64,000 bases of DNA from Streptomyces asoensis (GTDB taxonomy: Bacteria; Actinomycetota; Actinomycetes; Streptomycetales; Streptomycetaceae). Location of the stretch: the NCBI RefSeq assembly GCF_016860545.1, contig NZ_BNEB01000003.1:2285199-2349198 (forward strand). Direction: 5' to 3'. Shown here piece by piece: positions 51,067 through 59,649 of the stretch (its first letter is position 1; each line of letters starts with the position of its first letter). The translations under genes were made by a program, and so were the position numbers. The notes beneath the pieces are model-generated. The model was not told the DNA's origin. It was given only the letters and a program-made list of their open reading frames with translations, and searched no databases.

Positions 51067-52689
51067 TTAGAGGGGGATGTTGCCGTGCTTCTTCGGGGGG
51101 AGGGATTCCCGCTTGGTGCGCAGCTGACGCAGACCGCGCACGATGTGCCGGCGGGTCTCGGACGGCATGATCACCGAGTCGACGTAGCCGCGCTCGGCCG
51201 CGATGTACGGGTTGAGGAGGGTGTCCTCGTACTCCCGGATCAGCCGTGCGCGCACCGCCTCCAGGTCCTCGCCGCTCGCCGCCGCCTCCGCGAGCGTGCG
51301 CCGGTGCAGGATGTTGACCGCGCCCTGGGCGCCCATGACGGCGATCTGGGCGGTCGGCCAGGCCAGGTTGAGGTCGGCGCCCAGGTGCTTGGACCCCATG
51401 ACGTCGTAGGCGCCGCCGAAGGCCTTGCGGGTGATGACGGTGATCAGCGGGACCGTGGCCTCGGCGTAGGCGTAGATCAGCTTGGCGCCGCGCCGGATGA
51501 TGCCGTCGTGCTCCTGGTCGACGCCGGGCAGGAAGCCGGGCACGTCCACGAAGGTGATGACGGGGACGTTGAAGGCGTCGCAGGTGCGCACGAAGCGGGC
51601 CGCCTTCTCGGAGGCCGTGATGTCCAGACAGCCCGCGAACTGGAGGGGCTGGTTGGCGACGACGCCCACCGGCCGGCCCTCGACGCGGCCGAAGCCGGTG
51701 AGGATGTTCGGCGCGAAGAGCGCCTGCGTCTCGAAGAACTCGGCGTCGTCCAGGACGTGTTCGATCACCGTGTGCATGTCGTACGGCTGGTTGGCGCTGT
51801 CCGGGACGATGGAGTCCAGTTCGAGGTCCTCGTCGGTGACGGACAGGTCCGCCTCCTCCGGGAACGCCGGCGCCTCGCTGAGGTTGTTGGACGGCAGGTA
51901 CGACAGCAGCTGCTTGACGTACTCGATGGCGTCCTTCTCGTCGCCGGCCATGTGATGGGCCACGCCGGAGGTCGAGTTGTGGGTGCGCGCGCCGCCCAGT
52001 TCCTCGAAGCCGACGTCCTCACCGGTGACCGTCTTGATGACGTCCGGGCCGGTGATGAACATGTGCGAGGTCTGGTCGACCATCACCGTGAAGTCGGTGA
52101 TCGCCGGCGAGTACACCGCGCCGCCCGCGCACGGGCCCACGACCAGGCTGATCTGCGGGATCACGCCGGACGCGTGGGTGTTGCGGCGGAAGATCTCGCC
52201 GTACGCGCCCAGCGAGGCCACGCCCTCCTGGATCCGGGCACCGCCGGAGTCGTTGATGCCGATGACCGGGCAGCCGGTCTTCAGCGCGAAGTCCATCACC
52301 TTGACGATCTTCTGGCCGTAGACCTCGCCCAGGGCGCCGCCGAAGACCGTGAAGTCCTGGGAGAACACGGCGACCGGACGGCCGTCGACCGTGCCGTAGC
52401 CGGTGACGACGCCGTCTCCGTACGGGCGGTTCGCCTCCAGGCCGAAGTTGGTGGAACGGTGCCGGGCGAACTCGTCCAGCTCGACGAAGGAGCCTTCGTC
52501 GAGGAGCAGTTCGATCCGCTCACGGGCCGTCAGCTTGCCCTTGGCGTGCTGCTTCTCGACGGCACGTTCCGAACCGGCGTGCGTCGCTTCCTGGATGCGG
52601 CGCCGGAGATCCGCGAGCTTGCCCGCGGTCGTGTGGATGTCGATCCCTTGGCTCTCGTGGATCTCTTGGCGCTCTTCCGGCTCGGACAT
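51067..52689 (-). CDS. pccB: Acyl-CoA (propionyl-CoA) carboxylase beta subunit
   Basis: This 540-residue carboxyltransferase has an N-terminal crotonase-like half with HAKGKLTARERIELLLDEGS, VFSQDFTVFGGALGE and GINDSGGARIQEGVASL (oxyanion hole). The C-terminal half has FGRVEGRPVGVVANQP, FNVPVITFVDVPGFLPGVDQEHDGIIRRGAK-type and RKAFGGAYDVMGSK (second oxyanion hole). It transfers the carboxyl group from biotinylated AccA2 to acyl-CoA. ATG 52689 is preceded by GGGAG at good distance. Order beta-epsilon, with alpha and birA close by, is the usual streptomycete arrangement. Acetyl versus propionyl preference is set by a single pocket residue that I did not resolve. Confidence 0.94.
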   Translation of the reverse strand: MSEPEERQEIHESQGIDIHTTAGKLADLRRRIQEATHAGSERAVEKQHAKGKLTARERIELLLDEGSFVELDEFARHRSTNFGLEANRPYGDGVVTGYGTVDGRPVAVFSQDFTVFGGALGEVYGQKIVKVMDFALKTGCPVIGINDSGGARIQEGVASLGAYGEIFRRNTHASGVIPQISLVVGPCAGGAVYSPAITDFTVMVDQTSHMFITGPDVIKTVTGEDVGFEELGGARTHNSTSGVAHHMAGDEKDAIEYVKQLLSYLPSNNLSEAPAFPEEADLSVTDEDLELDSIVPDSANQPYDMHTVIEHVLDDAEFFETQALFAPNILTGFGRVEGRPVGVVANQPLQFAGCLDITASEKAARFVRTCDAFNVPVITFVDVPGFLPGVDQEHDGIIRRGAKLIYAYAEATVPLITVITRKAFGGAYDVMGSKHLGADLNLAWPTAQIAVMGAQGAVNILHRRTLAEAAASGEDLEAVRARLIREYEDTLLNPYIAAERGYVDSVIMPSETRRHIVRGLRQLRTKRESLPPKKHGNIPL

Positions 52690-52787
52690 CGGGATCGCGG
52701 CTCCCTGCCTGCTCAAAAGGGGGGACGGTTACTCATCCGTAGAGTAGTGGTGGCCCTGGGGATCGGCAGTGCGGCATTCGACACACC

Positions 52788-52793
52788 TAGGGT
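52788..52793 (+). promoter_or_regulatory. Leaderless -10 element for birA
   Basis: TAGGGT, 7 bases, then ATG 52801. Confidence 0.6.
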
Positions 52794-52800
52794 GGCTTGC

Positions 52801-53667
52801 ATGACACCGCGAGATGCAGCAGACGCCGGCGGCGGCCGCTGGTCCGATCTGGACCGTCCGCCCCTCAACACCCCGGCCCTGCGCCGGGCGCTGGTCCGCG
52901 AGGGCGGGCTGTGGTCGGGGGTGGAGGTGGTGCAGAGCACCGGTTCCACCAACTCCGACCTGGTGGCGGCCGCGGCCGCGGGCCGGGCGGCCGAGGGCGC
53001 GGTCCTCGTCGCCGAGGAGCAGACGTCGGGGCGCGGCCGGCTGGACCGCCGGTGGTCGGCGCCCGCGCGCTCCGGGCTGTTCTTCTCCGTGCTGCTCACC
53101 CCGGCCGAGGTGCCGGTGGCGCGCTGGGGCTGGCTGCCGCTGCTCACCGGGGTGGCCGTCGCGACGGGCCTGTCCCGGGCGGCGGGCGTCGACACGGCAC
53201 TCAAGTGGCCCAACGACCTGCTGGTGACCGTCGGGGGCGAGGAACGCAAGGCCGGCGGCATCCTCGCCGAGCGGGCGGGACAGGAGGCGGTCGTCGTCGG
53301 CGTCGGCCTCAACGTCACCCTGCGGGCGGACGAGCTCCCGGTGCCGCAGGCCGGGTCGCTGGCCCTGGCCGGGGCCCGGAGCACGGACCGCGACACGCTG
53401 CTGCGGGGGGTGCTGCGCTCCCTGGAGGAGTGGTACGGGCGCTGGCGGGAGGCGGGCGGCGATCCCGCGCAGAGCGGTCTCCAGGAGACGTACGCCGCCG
53501 GGTGCGCGACGCTGGGACGAGCGGTGCGGGCCGAACTGCCGGGGGACCGGTCGATCGTCGGCGAGGCGGTCGCGGTCGACGGGGACGGACGGCTCGTGAT
53601 CGCCACGGAGGAAGGGGTACAGGAGCCGGTGGGGGCGGGAGACATCGTGCATCTGAGGCCGGCGTGA
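52801..53667 (+). CDS. birA: Biotin-acetyl-CoA-carboxylase ligase (biotin protein ligase)
   Basis: This 288-residue enzyme attaches biotin to the lysine of carboxylase carrier domains through biotinyl-AMP. Signatures are STGSTNSDLVAAA (about residues 46-58), EEQTSGRGRLDRRW (about 73-86; the biotin-AMP loop), LKWPNDLLV, KAGGILAE and VGVGLNV. The C-terminal cap domain is present (AVAVDGDGRLVIATEEGV). There is no N-terminal helix-turn-helix, so it is a class I monofunctional ligase rather than a biotin-operon repressor. It diverges from pccB, whose partner AccA2 it would biotinylate. Confidence 0.93.
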   Translation: MTPRDAADAGGGRWSDLDRPPLNTPALRRALVREGGLWSGVEVVQSTGSTNSDLVAAAAAGRAAEGAVLVAEEQTSGRGRLDRRWSAPARSGLFFSVLLTPAEVPVARWGWLPLLTGVAVATGLSRAAGVDTALKWPNDLLVTVGGEERKAGGILAERAGQEAVVVGVGLNVTLRADELPVPQAGSLALAGARSTDRDTLLRGVLRSLEEWYGRWREAGGDPAQSGLQETYAAGCATLGRAVRAELPGDRSIVGEAVAVDGDGRLVIATEEGVQEPVGAGDIVHLRPA

Positions 53668-53782
53668 CGTGAACGCCGGGCCGTGCGTGCGGACCGGCCG
53701 GAACGGAGTGAGCTGGCGCACACCTGCCGTAGAGTTGAGGCCGGTCGATACCTGACCGCGGAAGATCGGAAGGGCAGCAGGC

Positions 53783-54934
53783 GTGACCGTCGACGACACG
53801 GGCTCCGGCGCGGACGCGGACGGCCGGCGAAACCTGCCGGCCGCCGAACCCGGCGATCCGGGCGACCCCGGTGAGGACCCGCATCCTCTCGCGCTCCGCC
53901 TCGAACAGCTCATCCTCGGCGCCGAGCGGCGCTACACCCCGTTCCAGGCCGCCCGCAGCGCCGGGGTCTCCATGGAGCTGGCGTCCCGGTTCTGGCGCGC
54001 CATGGGCTTCGCGGACATCGGGCAGGCCAAGGCGCTCACCGAGGCCGACGTGCTGGCCCTGCGGCGCCTCGCGGGTCTGGTGGAGGCGGGACTGCTGAGC
54101 GAGGCGATGGCGGTACAGGTGGCGCGCTCCACCGGGCAGACCACGGCACGGCTGGCGGAGTGGCAGATCGACTCCTTCCTGGAGGGGCTGACCGAGCCGC
54201 CCGAGCCGGGGATGACCCGCACCGAGGTCACCTACCCCATCGTCGAACTGCTGCTGCCCGAGCTGGAGGAGTTCCTCGTCTACGTCTGGCGACGGCAGCT
54301 CGCCGCCTCGGCGGGCCGGGTCGTCCAGGCCGCCGACGACGAGGAGATGGTCGACCGGCGGCTGGCCGTCGCCTTCGCCGACCTCGTCGGTTTCACCCGG
54401 CTGACCCGGCGGATGGAGGAGGAGGAGCTCGGCGAACTCGTCGAGGCCTTCGAGACGACCGCCGCAGACCTGGTCGCCGCCCGCGGCGGACGGCTGATCA
54501 AGACGCTCGGCGACGAAGTGCTGTACGCGGCCGACGACGCGGGCATCGCCGCCGACATCGCCCTGCTGCTCGTCGAGACGATGAGCAACGACGAGACGAT
54601 GCCCGAGCTGCGGGTCGGCATGGCCTTCGGCACGGTCACCACCCGGATGGGCGATGTGTTCGGCACGACCGTGAACCTGGCCTCCCGGCTGACGTCGATA
54701 GCCCCCCGGGACGCCGTCCTCGTCGACAGCGCCTTCGCCGAGGAACTCATCCGCACCGGTGACGCCCCGGCCTCGGAGGCGGAGGCGGCGGAGGAGGCGG
54801 CCGCCGCGGAGAAGGAGGGCGAGGAGCCGCCGAAGTACCGCTTCGCGCTCCAGCCCATGTGGCAGCGCCCCGTGCGCGGCCTCGGAGTCGTCGAGCCCTG
54901 GCTGCTGACCCGGCGCAACGACATCGAGGACTAG
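53783..54934 (+). CDS. cya: Class III adenylate cyclase
   Basis: This 383-residue protein has an N-terminal 35-residue acidic Pro-rich tail, then a helical regulatory domain typical of actinobacterial cyclases (LEQLILGAERRYTPFQAARS, GFADIGQAKALTEADVLALRRL). The catalytic domain (about 190-320) contains VAFADLVGFTRLTRRM (first metal Asp), LIKTLGDEVLYAADD (second metal Asp) and GDVFGTTVNLASRLTSIA (transition-state Asn/Arg). The C-terminus has an acidic insertion EAEAAEEAAAAEKEGEE before YRFALQP. No membrane segments are present, so it is soluble. S. coelicolor Cya affects germination and morphology. GTG start has a GAAGG SD. Confidence 0.93.
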   Translation: MTVDDTGSGADADGRRNLPAAEPGDPGDPGEDPHPLALRLEQLILGAERRYTPFQAARSAGVSMELASRFWRAMGFADIGQAKALTEADVLALRRLAGLVEAGLLSEAMAVQVARSTGQTTARLAEWQIDSFLEGLTEPPEPGMTRTEVTYPIVELLLPELEEFLVYVWRRQLAASAGRVVQAADDEEMVDRRLAVAFADLVGFTRLTRRMEEEELGELVEAFETTAADLVAARGGRLIKTLGDEVLYAADDAGIAADIALLLVETMSNDETMPELRVGMAFGTVTTRMGDVFGTTVNLASRLTSIAPRDAVLVDSAFAEELIRTGDAPASEAEAAEEAAAAEKEGEEPPKYRFALQPMWQRPVRGLGVVEPWLLTRRNDIED

Positions 54935-54968
54935 AGACCCTCCGCAGACCCTTTCCGGGTGGGCGCGG

Positions 54969-55658
54969 TCAGAGCTTCGGTACGGCGGCGACCAGCGGGT
55001 CCACGCACAGGCCGATGACCGGGACGCACACGTCCGGCCGGCGCGGTTCGGCGGGCTTGCGAGGAGGCGGCGTGGGGGCGGCCGTCGTCGGGGCGGGCTC
55101 GGCCGCCGGGGGCTGCGTCTGCCGGGGCGCGCTGGTCTGCGAGGGCGCCGGGGCCGGGGGCGCGGAAGCCGCCGGCGGGTAGGTGGCGCCCGGTGTGACG
55201 GCGACGGAGGTCGGAGTACCGGGGGCGCCCGGGAGCAGTCCGGCGTCGGACGCCTCGGGAGCGGGACTGGCTCCGCCCATCGCGCTGGGCGCGGTCGGCG
55301 ACGGTACGGCGGTGGCGCCCGGCCCCGCCGGACGGCCGCCGCCGGTTCCGGCGCCGGGGTCGTCGGTCTCCGTGCTCGCGACGGGCTCGGGCCGCGGTCC
55401 GGCCTCCGCGGTGCCCGGTCCGCCGGCGCCGCCCGGGTCCGGGGACAGCCGTACGAGGCTCAGCACGCCGGCGGCCAGCGCGAGGCCGCCCGCCGCGAAC
55501 AGCACCTTGCGGGGGCGGGGGCGGCGGTGCCGGCCGCGGGGGCGCGGGACCCACAGCCCGCCGCCGCGCCCGTCCGGCGTGGCGTCCTCGTGCTCCGCCG
55601 TGTCGCCCACCGCCGTCCCGTACGGTCCGGTCCACGTGTCCACCGGTGTGCTCGTCAT
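54969..55658 (-). CDS. Single-pass Pro/Ala-rich membrane protein with a C-terminal Cys pair
   Basis: This 229-residue protein has a cytoplasmic Arg-rich segment (PRPRGRHRRPRPRKV), one hydrophobic helix at about residues 50-66 and about 130 residues of Pro/Ala/Thr-rich low complexity. It ends in a short hydrophobic tail with two cysteines, DVCVPVIGLCVDPLVAAVP. The layout suggests a wall-spanning stalk with a small disulfide-stabilised tip outside the cell. The ATG is supported by SD GGGAGGAA; longer in-frame starts are less likely. No family is recognised. It is convergent with cya. Confidence 0.65.
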   Translation of the reverse strand: MTSTPVDTWTGPYGTAVGDTAEHEDATPDGRGGGLWVPRPRGRHRRPRPRKVLFAAGGLALAAGVLSLVRLSPDPGGAGGPGTAEAGPRPEPVASTETDDPGAGTGGGRPAGPGATAVPSPTAPSAMGGASPAPEASDAGLLPGAPGTPTSVAVTPGATYPPAASAPPAPAPSQTSAPRQTQPPAAEPAPTTAAPTPPPRKPAEPRRPDVCVPVIGLCVDPLVAAVPKL

Positions 55659-55770
55659 CGCGTTCCTCCCCGGTGCGGTCACGGCCCCGGTGCGCCGGGG
55701 CGGACGCACGTTATGCGCTCCCATGGGCGGTGCGGGTGGAGTTGGGCGTCATGTCACCCGAACGAGTCAG

Positions 55771-55796
55771 CGGGGCTGCCTCGCGGGGCTGCCTCG
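55771..55796. repeat. 13-bp perfect tandem duplication
   Basis: CGGGGCTGCCTCG is present twice without a gap in the promoter region upstream of the crotonase gene. This may simply be slippage. Confidence 0.8.
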
Positions 55797-55904
55797 CGGC
55801 GGGGGCGGTGGGGGGTGCCGGGCGGGCGGTCCGCTCTTTCGTCCGCGGGACCCGGCTGAGATGATCGGCCGAGCGTTGTTAACCCTCGTTAACCGGAGGA
55901 TGTC

Positions 55905-56732
55905 GTGAGCGGTGTCGGGAGCGGTGCCATGGGCGAGGAGCGGTTCGGGGAGTTCGTCCTCGTACGGCGGCACGGGGACGGCGGCCATGTCGCCGAGCTG
56001 GTCCTCGACCGGCCGAAGGCGATGAACGCCGTCTCCACCGCCATGGCCGGGTCGATCGCCGGGGCCTGCGAGGCGCTGGGCGGCGACCGGGACGTACGGG
56101 TGGTGATGCTGACCTCGACGCACGAGCGGGCGTTCTGTGTCGGCGCCGACCTCAAGGAGCGCAACTCCTTCAGCGACGCCGAGCTGCTGCGCCAGCGGCC
56201 GGTCACGCGCGGGGCGTACACCGGGGTGCTGGAACTGCCGGTGCCCACGGTCGCGGCGGTGCACGGGTTCGCGCTGGGCGGCGGCTTCGAGCTGGCGCTC
56301 GCGTGCGACGTGATCGTGGCCGACGCCACCGCGGTGGTCGGGCTCCCCGAGGTGTCCGTGGGTGTCATCCCGGGCGGCGGCGGCACCCAGCTGCTGCCGC
56401 GCCGGGTGGGGGCGGCCCGCGCCGCCGAGCTGGTCTTCACGGCGCGCCGGGTGCCGGCGGCCGAGGCGCGGGACCTGGGTCTGGTGGACGTCCTCGTGGA
56501 GGAGGGCCGGGACCGGGCGGAGGCGCTGGAGCTGGCCGGGCGGATCGGCGCCAACTCGCCGGTCGGGCTGCGGGCGGCGAAGCGTGCGCTGCGCCTGGGG
56601 CAGGGCCTCGACCTGCGGGCCGGGCTGGAGGTCGAGGACGCGGCCTGGCGTGCGGTGGCCTTCTCGGGGGACCGGGCCGAGGGGGTGGCGGCCTTCAACG
56701 AGAAGCGCAGGCCGCAGTGGCCCGGTGAGTGA
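55905..56732 (+). CDS. Enoyl-CoA hydratase/isomerase (crotonase) family protein
   Basis: This 275-residue crotonase-fold enzyme acts on acyl-CoA thioesters. The oxyanion-hole strands are AFCVGADLKERNSF (about residues 76-89) and AVHGFALGGGFELALACD (about 117-134); GLPEVSVGVIPGGGGTQLLPR (about 147-166) holds the catalytic Glu in the expected PGGGGTQ context. The C-terminal trimerisation helices are present. SD CGGAGGATG lies before GTG 55905; GTG/ATG choices further in (55929) would remove only polar residues. It stands alone, so the pathway is undefined. Confidence 0.9.
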   Translation: MSGVGSGAMGEERFGEFVLVRRHGDGGHVAELVLDRPKAMNAVSTAMAGSIAGACEALGGDRDVRVVMLTSTHERAFCVGADLKERNSFSDAELLRQRPVTRGAYTGVLELPVPTVAAVHGFALGGGFELALACDVIVADATAVVGLPEVSVGVIPGGGGTQLLPRRVGAARAAELVFTARRVPAAEARDLGLVDVLVEEGRDRAEALELAGRIGANSPVGLRAAKRALRLGQGLDLRAGLEVEDAAWRAVAFSGDRAEGVAAFNEKRRPQWPGE

Positions 56733-56787
56733 CGACCCCTGTCACTCCAGGTAGCCCTTCGGTATCCCCTTTCGACCTGAATGTCCC

Positions 56788-56793
56788 TAGCCT
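56788..56793 (+). promoter_or_regulatory. Leaderless -10 element for the GGDEF gene
   Basis: TAGCCT, 6 bases (GGGGAG), then ATG 56800. The GGGGAG is too close to act as a normal SD. Confidence 0.5.
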
Positions 56794-56799
56794 GGGGAG

Positions 56800-57942
56800 A
56801 TGGGTGACGACAGACGCCTGGTGGCCGTGGTGGCGCTGGCGCAGGGGATGGCGGCCGCGCACACCCCGCGCGACTCCTGGCGTGCGGCGGCCCTCGGGGC
56901 CTGCCGGGCGCTGTCCGGGGGCTTCGCCGCGCTCTCGGTGTGGGAGCGGGACCACGGGCGGCTGCGCGTCCTGGTGAACGTGGGGGACCGGGCCGCCGAC
57001 GAGGACGAGTTCCCGGAGGCCGAGGCCTACCCGGTGCACCAGTTCCCCGAGATCACCGAGTTCCTGCACGAGCGCTGGCTGGCGGGCGGTGAGCCCGACG
57101 CCTGGGTGGAGACGGACCGGGGGCCCGCGGCCGGGAGCCCCGGCTACTGCCACCAGCGGGTCGCCGCGCTGCGCCGCCGGGGCCGGGGCTCGTGCGTGGT
57201 CGCGCCGATCGTGCTGCACGGCCGCGCCTGGGGCGAGCTGTACGTCGCCCGGGCGGCCGGAACGCCGGTCTTCGAGCGAGCCGACGCCGACTTCGCCACC
57301 GTCCTGGCCGCCGTCGTCGCCGCCGGGCTCGCCCAGACCGAGCGGCTGGAGGAGGCCCGGCGCCTCGCCTTCACCGACGCCCTCACCGGCCTGGCCAACC
57401 GGCGCGCCGTGGACGTCCGGCTGGAGGAGGCGGTCGAGCGGCACCGCGCGGAAGGCGTCGTCGTCAGCCTCGTCGTGTGCGACCTCAACGGCCTGAAGCG
57501 GGTCAACGACACCCGCGGGCACGCGGTGGGCGACCGGCTGCTGGAACGCTTCGGGTCGGTGCTCTCGCTGTGCGGGGCCATGCTGCCCGGGGCGCTCGCC
57601 GCCCGGCTCGGCGGCGACGAGTTCTGTCTGCTGGCCGTCGGACCGCCCGCCGACGACGTCGTGAAGGTCGCCGACGACCTCTGCCGCCGGGCCGGCGACC
57701 TGGAGCTCGGCGAGGGGGTCGCCTGCGGGGTCGCCTCCACCCAGGACCCCATCGGGCCCGTGACCTCGGCCCGCCGGCTGTTCCGGCTGGCCGACGCCGC
57801 CCAGTACCGGGCCAAGGCCGTACGGGCCGCCCGGCCGGTGGTCGCCGGGCGCGCGGGTCCCGACGACCCCGTCGTCCGCCTGGCCGACGAGCCGCCCCAC
57901 GAGCGGACCGCCGAGCGGCGGCGGTTCCGGGGCCGGAGCTGA
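56800..57942 (+). CDS. GAF-GGDEF diguanylate cyclase
   Basis: This 380-residue soluble protein has an N-terminal GAF-like sensor domain (about residues 10-180, with the PIVLHGRAWGELYVAR strand pair). The GGDEF domain (about 188-345) begins AFTDALTGLANRRAVD and contains DLNGLKRVNDTRGHAVGDRLL and the intact active site ARLGGDEFCLL (GGDEF at about 271-275). It should make c-di-GMP, the signal that holds streptomycetes in vegetative growth. No EAL domain is present. I believe this corresponds to CdgE of other streptomycetes, but I do not assign the symbol. The GAF ligand is unknown. Confidence 0.9.
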   Translation: MGDDRRLVAVVALAQGMAAAHTPRDSWRAAALGACRALSGGFAALSVWERDHGRLRVLVNVGDRAADEDEFPEAEAYPVHQFPEITEFLHERWLAGGEPDAWVETDRGPAAGSPGYCHQRVAALRRRGRGSCVVAPIVLHGRAWGELYVARAAGTPVFERADADFATVLAAVVAAGLAQTERLEEARRLAFTDALTGLANRRAVDVRLEEAVERHRAEGVVVSLVVCDLNGLKRVNDTRGHAVGDRLLERFGSVLSLCGAMLPGALAARLGGDEFCLLAVGPPADDVVKVADDLCRRAGDLELGEGVACGVASTQDPIGPVTSARRLFRLADAAQYRAKAVRAARPVVAGRAGPDDPVVRLADEPPHERTAERRRFRGRS

Positions 57943-58037
57943 AGGAGGGGACCGGAGGGGGTCTCGGGCCCCGGGTGTGACCTATTCGGTAAGGGGTGAA
58001 CCCGGTACCCACTGGTGACATCCCGGTCTTCACTGCG

Positions 58038-58043
58038 TACGCT
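58038..58043 (+). promoter_or_regulatory. Leaderless -10 element for hutH
   Basis: TACGCT, 7 bases, then ATG 58051. Confidence 0.6.
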
Positions 58044-58050
58044 CCTGAAT

Positions 58051-59595
58051 ATGGATATGCACACTGTGGTGGTGGGGACGTCCGGCGTGACCGCGTCCGA
58101 CGTGCTCGCCGTGGCGCGCGACGGCGCCCGCATCGAGCTCTCCGCGGAGGCGGTGGCGGCCCTCGCCGCCGCCCGCGAGATCGTGGACGCGCTGGCGGCC
58201 AAGCCCGAACCCGTCTACGGCGTCTCCACCGGTTTCGGCGCCCTCGCCACCCGGCACATCAGCCCGGAGCTGCGCGCCCAGCTCCAGCGCAACATCGTCC
58301 GCTCGCACGCCGCCGGTATGGGCCCGCGGGTCGAGCGCGAGGTCGTCCGCGCCCTGATGTTCCTGCGGCTGAAGACCGTCTGCTCCGGGCACACCGGCGT
58401 GCGGCCCGAGGTCGCGCAGACCATGGCCGACATCCTGAACGCCGGCATCACCCCGGTCGTGCACGAGTACGGATCGCTGGGCTGCTCCGGTGACCTGGCG
58501 CCGCTCTCGCACTGCGCCCTCACGCTCATGGGCGAAGGGGACGCGGAAGGCCCCGACGGCGTCGTGCGGCCCGCGGGCGAGCTGCTCGCCGAGCACGGCA
58601 TCGCCCCCGTCGAGCTGCGCGAGAAGGAGGGCCTCGCCCTCCTCAACGGCACCGACGGCATGCTCGGCATGCTGGTCATGGCCCTGGCCGACCTCGACAT
58701 GCTCTACAAGTCCGCCGACGTCACGGCCGCGCTGTCGCTGGAGGCGCTCCTCGGCACGGACCGGGTCCTCGCCCCCGAGCTGCACGCCATCCGCCCCCAC
58801 CCGGGCCAGGGCGCCTCGGCCGCCAACATGCTGGCCGTGCTGGCGGGTTCGGAACTCACCGGCCACCACCAGGACGACGCCCCGCGCGTCCAGGACGCCT
58901 ACTCGGTGCGCTGCGCCCCGCAGGTCGCCGGCGCCGGCCGCGACACCATGGCCCACGCCCGTCTCGTCGCCGAGCGGGAGCTCGCCTCGGCCGTCGACAA
59001 CCCGGTGGTGCTTCCCGACGGGCGGGTCGAGTCCAACGGCAACTTCCACGGGGCGCCGGTCGCCTACGTGCTGGACTTCCTCGCCATCGCCGTCGCCGAC
59101 CTCGCCTCCATCGCCGAGCGGCGCACCGACCGGCTGCTGGACAAGAACCGCAGCCACGGCCTGCCGCCGTTCCTCGCGGACGACGCCGGCGTCGACTCCG
59201 GGCTGATGATCGCCCAGTACACGCAGGCCGCGCTGGTCAGCGAACTGAAGAGGCTGGCCGTACCGGCGTCCGCCGACTCGATCCCGTCCTCCGCCATGCA
59301 GGAGGACCATGTGTCGATGGGCTGGTCCGCGGCCCGCAAGCTGCGCACCGCCGTGGACAACCTCACCCGTGTGCTCGCCGTCGAGCTGTACGCCGCCTCG
59401 CGCGGGGTGGAGCTGCGCGAGGGGCTGACCCCGGCGCCCGCGAGCCGGGCGGTCGTCGAGGCCGTGCGGGAGGCGGGCGTCCAGGGGCCCGGCCCGGACC
59501 GGTTCCTCGCACCCGACCTCGCGGCGGCCGACGCCTTCGTGCGCGAGGGACGCCTCGTCGCCGCCGTGGAGAAGGTCACCGGACCCCTGCGGTAG
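58051..59595 (+). CDS. hutH: Histidine ammonia-lyase
   Basis: This 514-residue enzyme deaminates histidine to urocanate, the first step of histidine use. The segment YGSLGCSGDLAPLSHCAL (about residues 140-157) supplies the MIO cofactor from Cys-Ser-Gly rather than the more common Ala-Ser-Gly. Other active-site blocks are YGVSTGFGALA (about 55-65), NGTDGMLGM, RVQDAYSVRCAPQV, NFHGAPVAY and SSAMQEDHVSMGW. It is monocistronic; a terminator follows directly. ATG 58051 is selected by the leaderless -10; an in-frame upstream ATG at 58015 is less likely. Confidence 0.95.
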   Translation: MDMHTVVVGTSGVTASDVLAVARDGARIELSAEAVAALAAAREIVDALAAKPEPVYGVSTGFGALATRHISPELRAQLQRNIVRSHAAGMGPRVEREVVRALMFLRLKTVCSGHTGVRPEVAQTMADILNAGITPVVHEYGSLGCSGDLAPLSHCALTLMGEGDAEGPDGVVRPAGELLAEHGIAPVELREKEGLALLNGTDGMLGMLVMALADLDMLYKSADVTAALSLEALLGTDRVLAPELHAIRPHPGQGASAANMLAVLAGSELTGHHQDDAPRVQDAYSVRCAPQVAGAGRDTMAHARLVAERELASAVDNPVVLPDGRVESNGNFHGAPVAYVLDFLAIAVADLASIAERRTDRLLDKNRSHGLPPFLADDAGVDSGLMIAQYTQAALVSELKRLAVPASADSIPSSAMQEDHVSMGWSAARKLRTAVDNLTRVLAVELYAASRGVELREGLTPAPASRAVVEAVREAGVQGPGPDRFLAPDLAAADAFVREGRLVAAVEKVTGPLR

Positions 59596-59602
59596 CGCGA
59601 AG

Positions 59603-59633
59603 GGCCCCGCCGCACAGGTGTGACGGCGGGGCC
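59603..59633. terminator. Bidirectional hairpin terminator after hutH
   Basis: A 10-bp stem (GGCCCCGCCG with CGGCGGGGCC) with an 11-base loop lies between convergent genes. Confidence 0.85.
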
Positions 59634-59649
59634 GCTAGGCCGTGCGGGG

